From assembly GCA_016281435.1 (NCBI GenBank), contig JAEEIQ010000087.1, forward strand, positions 1 through 64,000: a stretch of 64,000 nucleotides of DNA, in the 5' to 3' direction. Positions within the stretch are counted from its first letter, which is position 1; each line of letters begins with the position of its first letter. Both the position numbers and the translations under genes were made by a program. The stretch comes from Bacteroidales bacterium. Lineage in GTDB: Bacteria; Bacteroidota; Bacteroidia; Bacteroidales; UBA932. The notes under the pieces were generated by a model. The model saw only the letters and a program-made list of their open reading frames with translations. It searched no databases and was not told the origin of the DNA. Below are positions 59,592 to 64,000 of this stretch, in pieces.

Positions 59592-61940
59592 TCAGAAGTT
59601 GAAAGTGTAGCTGAAATTCGGCATCACGGTGAAGAAAGTGATGATTTTCAGGGCCGGCCTGCGCTTTTCCGGATCCGGGTTGCCCGGATCGCTCCAAAAC
59701 CACACAAGGTTGGGATTCATGGCGTCATATAGGTTGTAAACACCCAGCGTCCAGGTCCGTTCCCCTCTCTTTTTCTGTTTATGGAAGCTTACGCCTACGT
59801 CCAGGCGGTGTGTCGGCGGGAGGCGGTAATTGTTGATCGAGCCGATGTACTCCATGCTGGTCCATGCGTTATAGCCGTATTCATTCCCGGAATCAGGGGA
59901 AATCAGGAAGGACTGATACTCCGGAACGGTGAACCATGCACCTGACATGATGATCCACAGGGCGCTGAGTTCCACCTTCTCGCTGAAACGGTGGCTGATG
60001 TTGACGTTGAAGTTGTGCCTGCGGTCGTATTTGAACGGGAACCAGCGCCCGTCGTTCACGCTCCCGTCAGGAAAGACCCGCTCGCTCCATGAAAGGGTGT
60101 ATGAAAGGGATCCGGTTGTCCTGCCGGCGCTTTTCCGCGCATGCAGTTCCGCTCCCCATGAACGGCCTTTCCCGGATGCGACGTTGTACTGCCAGGAATC
60201 CGGCTCGGCGAGGGCCTGGGGGATATCCCTGTACTCTATGACTCCGTCCATCCGTTTCCACCATCCTTCCACTGAGAATTCCCATCCTTGAAGTCCGGTA
60301 TGGAAAGCACCTGCAGAAAAAATGTCCGAAGTTTCGGGCCGTATGTCTTTTGTGATCGGTACCCACAGGTCCGTAGGCATGCTTAGGGAGCCCGTTGTCA
60401 GGAGATGGACATACTGTGTCATCCGGGCGTAAGCCGCTTTTGCGGACCAGCTGCCGTCAAAGGCGTATCGTCCGGAAACCCGGGGCTGCATTGACAGGTA
60501 GCGGCGTCCCTGAACATCGAACAGGGTAGCCCTGAAGCCCGCATTGAGGGTAAAATGTCCTCCCGCAAGGATGTCATCGTCCGCATACAGGGAGATTTCC
60601 CTTCCTATGACCCTGTCCGGGGTGGATGAGGTTATCTGAGGATTGTAGCGGTGCAGCACGGCGTCAGCGCCGAAGGTCAGAAGATGATTCTCCACCGGTG
60701 TCCAGTCGAAATCGATCCTTGCTCCTGCATCGAGTATTCCGGTACCCTGTCGGAAAGGTGTCGAATAGGATTCCTCGGTTTCGCCTCTCTTGAGGTATCC
60801 CTGCGAAAGGTTGTCCAGGGCCATGTCGTAAGAACTGCCGTAGAGGCAGGCCTCCCACCGGAGGGTCTCCGTGGCGATATGGTTCCACCTGACTGCGGCC
60901 ACGGTGTTCCCGTAGCGTATGTCCATCCGCAGCCTGTCAGTGCTTTCGTACGTTTCTCCGTCGTATGTCCCTGTCCGGGTGGTAGTCTTGTCATAATTGA
61001 AGAGATCCCGTCCATGGTACAGGCTTGCGGTGAGGCGGTCATCCGTGCCAAAGCGGTGCGTAATCTTTCCTCCGAGGTCGTAGAAGCTGTAGTTCAAGGG
61101 ACTTCCGAGCCACCTTATGGGCTTGTCCAGCAGAAGTGTATGCATGCCCCTGGCGCTCAGGGAGAAACTCGTGCCTCCGTCGAAGAGCGGACCTTCGAGA
61201 TAGAGCTTTTCTGCCAGCAGTCCCGCGCTTATGCTTCCGCGCAGGCGGTCTCCGTTCCCTTCCGAGGTCCTCACGTCGATTATGCTTGAGACCCGTCCCC
61301 CGTATCTTGCCGGGAAAGCTCCCTTGTACATTGTCACTTTCCTTACCGCCTCCGGAGTGAAGGCTGAAAACAGGCCCAGGGCGTGGTTTACATTGTACAT
61401 CGGCACTCCGTCAAGCAGGAAAAGATTCTCGTCGGCCCCGCCGCCGCGGACAAATATGCCGGTGAATCCTTCCATCCCGGGGTTGACTCCGGGCATCAGC
61501 TGCAGGGTCTTCAGGACATCAGATTCACCGAAAAGGACCGGAGTGTTACGGATCATTGTTTGTGGCACTTCCAGCGATCCTGCAAAGGTCGATCCCGCCC
61601 CGGCGTCGCGCCTCGAGACAATCTTCGACGGATTCAGCAGATTAGGGATCTTTCGTGCCAGGAGGGCATCCTGATCTTCATTCGTAGAATCATGCTTTCG
61701 GAGAATTATATATTTCCCTATGCGTGTCCATCCGAGTCCGCTTCCTTCGAGGACGGCATCCAGCTGCCCTTCGAGCGACACGGCCGGTACGGCAGGAGAC
61801 GGCGAAGCAAGAGTTTGGGTTATTGCTCCGTCATAAACCAGCCTCAGTCCATGCTCCCGGCTGATCTTTCCGAGAGACTGGAGAAGGTCCGGCTGCTGGA
61901 CTGCCAGGGCCAGAAACAAAATAATAGAAGGCAGTCTCAT
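59592..61940 (-). CDS. STN-domain TonB-dependent outer membrane receptor
   Basis: This 782-residue receptor has a short leader (SIILFLALAVQQ) and an N-terminal STN signalling domain at about residues 18-82 (LGKISREHGLRLVYDGAI, GSGLGWTRIGKYIILRK). In FecA-like systems that domain touches the FecR anti-sigma. The plug starts near 125 (TPVLFGESDVLKTLQLMPGV, GIFVRGGGADENLFLLDGVPMYN), and the barrel ends in PNFSYTFNF. No carboxypeptidase-regulatory domain is seen, unlike SusC. The cargo is unknown. Its start overlaps the fecR stop as ATGA. Confidence 0.93.
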   Translation of the reverse strand: MRLPSIILFLALAVQQPDLLQSLGKISREHGLRLVYDGAITQTLASPSPAVPAVSLEGQLDAVLEGSGLGWTRIGKYIILRKHDSTNEDQDALLARKIPNLLNPSKIVSRRDAGAGSTFAGSLEVPQTMIRNTPVLFGESDVLKTLQLMPGVNPGMEGFTGIFVRGGGADENLFLLDGVPMYNVNHALGLFSAFTPEAVRKVTMYKGAFPARYGGRVSSIIDVRTSEGNGDRLRGSISAGLLAEKLYLEGPLFDGGTSFSLSARGMHTLLLDKPIRWLGSPLNYSFYDLGGKITHRFGTDDRLTASLYHGRDLFNYDKTTTRTGTYDGETYESTDRLRMDIRYGNTVAAVRWNHIATETLRWEACLYGSSYDMALDNLSQGYLKRGETEESYSTPFRQGTGILDAGARIDFDWTPVENHLLTFGADAVLHRYNPQITSSTPDRVIGREISLYADDDILAGGHFTLNAGFRATLFDVQGRRYLSMQPRVSGRYAFDGSWSAKAAYARMTQYVHLLTTGSLSMPTDLWVPITKDIRPETSDIFSAGAFHTGLQGWEFSVEGWWKRMDGVIEYRDIPQALAEPDSWQYNVASGKGRSWGAELHARKSAGRTTGSLSYTLSWSERVFPDGSVNDGRWFPFKYDRRHNFNVNISHRFSEKVELSALWIIMSGAWFTVPEYQSFLISPDSGNEYGYNAWTSMEYIGSINNYRLPPTHRLDVGVSFHKQKKRGERTWTLGVYNLYDAMNPNLVWFWSDPGNPDPEKRRPALKIITFFTVMPNFSYTFNF

Positions 61941-62677
61941 CGCTCGATCTTTATGTCAAGGGCGCTCTCTATCAGGGACAGGATTTCGTCGGGGGAGGTC
62001 GCTTCGAATTCACCGGTCAGCCGCCTGCCGCTCTCCGGCGCTTTAAGTGAAATACCGAACCAGGCTCCTATCTCCGAGAGGACATCTTCCAGCGGGGCGT
62101 CTTCAAAACGGAACACTTTGGCCTCACGGCTGAGTTCGGCATGCATGCCCCCGGTGAGTTCCATCGCATCCGGTGCATCCGCGGTGCGCCCGAGCAGGAC
62201 CCTGCCGGAAAATACATCTATGCTGGCAAGGGAGTCCGTGACATTAATGAAAAAACTCGTCCCGAGCACCCGCACGAGGCCATACCCGAATTCTACATCG
62301 AAAGGGATGCCGTTTGCGCCGGCTATCTGGCAGAACGCCTTTCCTGTCAGAGCGATCTTCCTCTGCCTGCGGAACCCCCTGCTCTTGAACGAAAGGCTCG
62401 CTTCGGGAGAGAGATCTATCTTCGAGCCGTCGGGAAGGACCACGGTCCTGGCGCTGTCTGCAAGGATGTATTCCGTCCTGTCTCGGTTCAAGTAAAAGAA
62501 TGTCCCGACGGTGATAACCAGCGCCGCAATGGCCGCGGCAGCAATATAAAGGCCGTTATTTCTGCGTGTTTCAGCGAGTCCCGTCCTTTCAATGAACCTG
62601 CGCCAAGCTCTTTCCGGATCGAGGGACCCGGATGCGAAATGCCGCGCAACGAATTTTAGCTTCTGTTCCATTGTCAT
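61937..62677 (-). CDS. FecR-family anti-sigma factor
   Basis: This 246-residue single-pass protein has a short cytoplasmic N-terminal part (1-43), a membrane helix at 44-63 (YIAAAAIAALVITVGTFFYL) and a periplasmic FecR domain (SARTVVLPDGSKIDLSPEASLSF; KAFCQIAGANGIPFDVEFGYGLVRVLGTSFFINV). A C-terminal DUF4974/STN-like segment (LEDVLSEIGAWFGISLKAPES) would contact the receptor. It holds or releases the ECF sigma in response to ligand on the TonB receptor. The start is ATG 62677, or ATG 62671. It leads the operon and has the ECF-type element just upstream. Confidence 0.93.
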   Translation of the reverse strand: MTMEQKLKFVARHFASGSLDPERAWRRFIERTGLAETRRNNGLYIAAAAIAALVITVGTFFYLNRDRTEYILADSARTVVLPDGSKIDLSPEASLSFKSRGFRRQRKIALTGKAFCQIAGANGIPFDVEFGYGLVRVLGTSFFINVTDSLASIDVFSGRVLLGRTADAPDAMELTGGMHAELSREAKVFRFEDAPLEDVLSEIGAWFGISLKAPESGRRLTGEFEATSPDEILSLIESALDIKIER

Positions 62678-62690
62678 TCAGTTTACATCA

Positions 62691-62723
62691 ATATGACAAC
62701 GGAATACCGGAAAAGTACCACTC
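62691..62723 (-). promoter_or_regulatory. ECF-type promoter of the fecR-receptor-DUF4249-sigma operon
   Basis: On the minus strand GAGTGGTACTTTT, 9 nt and CGTTGTC are followed by ATAT, with the fecR start 13 bases on. The -35-like block overlaps the rsmG stop codon (62722-62724). TTGTCAT (62671-62677) and ATGACAA (62693-62699) also form an inverted repeat between the -10 and the start codon. Confidence 0.65.
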
Positions 62724-63327
62724 ACTTTTCGACTTTCACGACAAATTTTCCGTCAAACCAGGGGGACTCGATTTTGTCCGAGATCTTCCAGGTGCTGACG
62801 GGTAGTTTGTATCGTCCCTGGAAGCGGCTGATTTCTTCATTGATGTCCCCGCCTTTCAGGCAGAGCAGTCCCGAGCGGTATTTGCCCTTGACCCAGGAGT
62901 AAAGGTCCGACAGATCGGCGACGGCCCTTGAAACCACCCAGTCGAAGGTGTCCGGAAGGCTTTCCGCCCGCGCATTGACGCAGCGGACATTGCCCAGGCC
63001 CAGTTCTTCGGCCACTCCGGAAGCGACCTTGATCTTTTTCCCTATCGAATCGCAGAGCACGAATTCCGTCTTCGGGAACACGCTCGCAAGCGGAATCCCG
63101 GGAAAGCCCCCGCCCGTACCGAGGTCGAGCACCTTCACCCCTCCTTCCTGCCAGCGGGCAAACTCGCCGGGCAAGCACTCTTCAAGGTACATCGCAATGG
63201 CCAGGGAGTGCAGGATGTGATGCTCCCAGAGGTTGTCGATGTCCTTGCGCGAGACGACGTTGATCTTCGCGTTCCATTCCTTATATAGTTCGCACATGCG
63301 TGCGAAGTAGTGCTCAGTTATCTGCAT
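62722..63327 (-). CDS. rsmG: 16S rRNA (guanine(527)-N(7))-methyltransferase
   Basis: This 201-residue SAM-dependent enzyme shows the GidB/RsmG motif VLDLGTGGGFPGIPLAS at about residues 66-82, an upstream NVVSRKD-NLWEHHILHSL segment that is near invariant in the family, and DWVVSRAVADLSDLYSW. It methylates G527 in helix 18 of 16S rRNA. It overlaps the upstream sigma gene by 14 bases. Its stop lies inside the ECF-type promoter of the fecR operon. Confidence 0.96.
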   Translation of the reverse strand: MQITEHYFARMCELYKEWNAKINVVSRKDIDNLWEHHILHSLAIAMYLEECLPGEFARWQEGGVKVLDLGTGGGFPGIPLASVFPKTEFVLCDSIGKKIKVASGVAEELGLGNVRCVNARAESLPDTFDWVVSRAVADLSDLYSWVKGKYRSGLLCLKGGDINEEISRFQGRYKLPVSTWKISDKIESPWFDGKFVVKVEK

Positions 63328-63913
63328 TTTCCTTCATTTCATCTATCAGGGCCTTGGCGCGGCGGATGCGGGTGCGGACCGTGTTGAGTTCCATGCCGAG
63401 CTCCTCGGCTATTTCCTTGTATTGCAGGTTGTCCAGCAGGCGCTTGCGGGCGACCTCCCGGTAGAGTTCGGGGAGGGCGTCTATGTACTTCTGGCTCTGC
63501 TCCTCGTCCTCGGTCCGGATGATGAAGTCCAGGGGCGTGTCGATCTTGTCCGGAAGCGCTTCGGCCACAGCCGAAGGGTGCGCGTCGTCGTCCAGATAGA
63601 CAAGCTGGTATTTCTTCTGGTCGCGGTTTATCTGCTCCACGGTGTCCAGGGCCGTGTTGCGGGCGATCCTTTTCAGCCAGGTGGAGAACTGGCTGATCGA
63701 CGGGTCGTACGAACTTATCTGCCGGAAGGCCTTCTCGAAACTCCGGGAGCAGATATCGTCCACGTAGAAATCGTCCAGGGACTTGATGATGCCCCTGATG
63801 TACGTGCGCAGGCCTTCGATGTGGGTGTCCCAGAGCGACGTGAACGCCGCGCCGTCGCCTATCATCGCGAGGCGTACCAGTTCGTCAATGGGCTTCGAGC
63901 CAGGTTTTTCCAT
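63314..63913 (-). CDS. RNA polymerase ECF-type sigma factor
   Basis: This 199-residue sigma has region 2 (DFYVDDICSRSFEKAFRQISSYD; FSTWLKRIARNTALDTVEQI) and region 4 (YKEIAEELGMELNTVRTRIRRAKALIDEM), linked by an acidic loop (YLDDDAHPSAVAEALPDKID). No anti-sigma gene is adjacent. Its start ATG 63913 lies within the 3' end of polA (29-base overlap), and its 3' end overlaps rsmG by 14 bases. This linkage to housekeeping genes suggests a conserved, generally expressed ECF factor, not part of the FecR module downstream. Confidence 0.92.
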   Translation of the reverse strand: MEKPGSKPIDELVRLAMIGDGAAFTSLWDTHIEGLRTYIRGIIKSLDDFYVDDICSRSFEKAFRQISSYDPSISQFSTWLKRIARNTALDTVEQINRDQKKYQLVYLDDDAHPSAVAEALPDKIDTPLDFIIRTEDEEQSQKYIDALPELYREVARKRLLDNLQYKEIAEELGMELNTVRTRIRRAKALIDEMKENADN

Positions 63914-64000
63914 AATTGCACTCTACTGTAAGGGGAACGGACAGTTTGACGACGTTTTCCATCTCGGAGACCACGATGTCCCGGACCTTTTCAATCTCTG
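63885..64000 (-). CDS. polA: DNA polymerase I, C-terminal end (cut by window edge)
   Basis: The last 37 codons are visible and read EIEKVRDIVVSEMENVVKLS, then VPLTVECNYGKTWLEAH and TGA. The ending VPL-V-(D/E)-G-(N/K)-(N/T)W-EAH is the hallmark C-terminus of family A DNA polymerase I, which closes RNA-primer gaps and repairs DNA. The rest lies beyond the right edge. It overlaps the sigma gene start by 29 bases in a different frame. Confidence 0.9.
   Translation of the reverse strand, partial: EIEKVRDIVVSEMENVVKLSVPLTVECNYGKTWLEAH

Overview
The window looks like a chromosomal segment from a GC-rich member of the order Bacteroidales (Bacteroidota). Evidence: a SusC/SusD pair, fimbrillin/FISUMP lipoproteins, a hybrid two-component regulator, DUF4249 and DUF3078 proteins, an OmpP1/FadL porin, the lpxD-lpxC-lpxA order, an archaeal/eukaryotic-type ProS, and many promoters with the Bacteroidetes -7 box TAnnTTTG (sometimes with TTG/TTTG about 20 nt upstream). 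The genus cannot be fixed from sequence alone; an uncultured gut or rumen lineage is plausible. No gene-free stretch exceeds about 200 bases. I saw no tRNA, rRNA, insertion sequence, integrase or CRISPR array.

Layout. 1-3350 (minus): Gfo/Idh/MocA oxidoreductase, UroD/MtaA-like methyltransferase, corrinoid protein and the start of a probable MFS transporter, facing a divergent AraC regulator (3487-4395). 4437-8003: nitrilase-like hydrolase, YhfC-type intramembrane protease with a small barrel protein, a decayed cytidylate-kinase-like gene, and a ketopantoate-reductase-like enzyme. 8183-20376 (plus): a polysaccharide-utilisation-type locus of lipoprotein, SusC, SusD, lipoprotein, two fimbrillin/FISUMP lipoproteins with a 39-residue gene between them, and a heparinase II/III-like lyase. 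It ends in a terminator facing the HTCS regulator operon (20388-25638, minus), which also carries a thioesterase and a metallophosphoesterase. 25745-26459: an RHH/PIN toxin-antitoxin pair. 26456-36248 (minus): a seven-gene operon of lipoprotein, adaptor, RND pump, TolC, SDR, polyferredoxin and Fe-S aldo/keto reductase. 36290-39379: FAD oxidoreductase and M14 peptidase from overlapping divergent promoters.

39572-47569: Hsp20, AGCS symporter, MATE exporter, and the operon proS-DUF3078-tilS-TIM barrel. 47687-53953 (plus): a Trp/Tyr/His/Ser-rich lipoprotein, then FadL-like porin, lpxD, lpxC, lpxA, wbqC (lipid A). 54003-55511: rpmH, alpha/beta hydrolase, rubredoxin. 55615-57884: an AT-rich two-lipoprotein operon. 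58058-62677 (minus): FecR, STN-type TonB receptor, DUF4249 and ECF sigma. 62722-64000: rsmG, a second ECF sigma, and the polA 3' end.

The most interesting signal is a pair of near-identical promoter-like elements (GAGTGGTACTTTT, 9 nt, CGTTGTC). One lies upstream of the FecR/TonB/DUF4249/sigma operon and the other upstream of the AT-rich lipoprotein operon. This predicts a small ECF regulon in which the sigma, its FecR regulator, the receptor and two uncharacterised surface lipoproteins are co-controlled. Other leads are the small peptide gene between the fimbrillin-like genes, the corrinoid/UroD/oxidoreductase operon, a stand-alone LpxC, and TAnnTTTG boxes only 3-4 nt from start codons.
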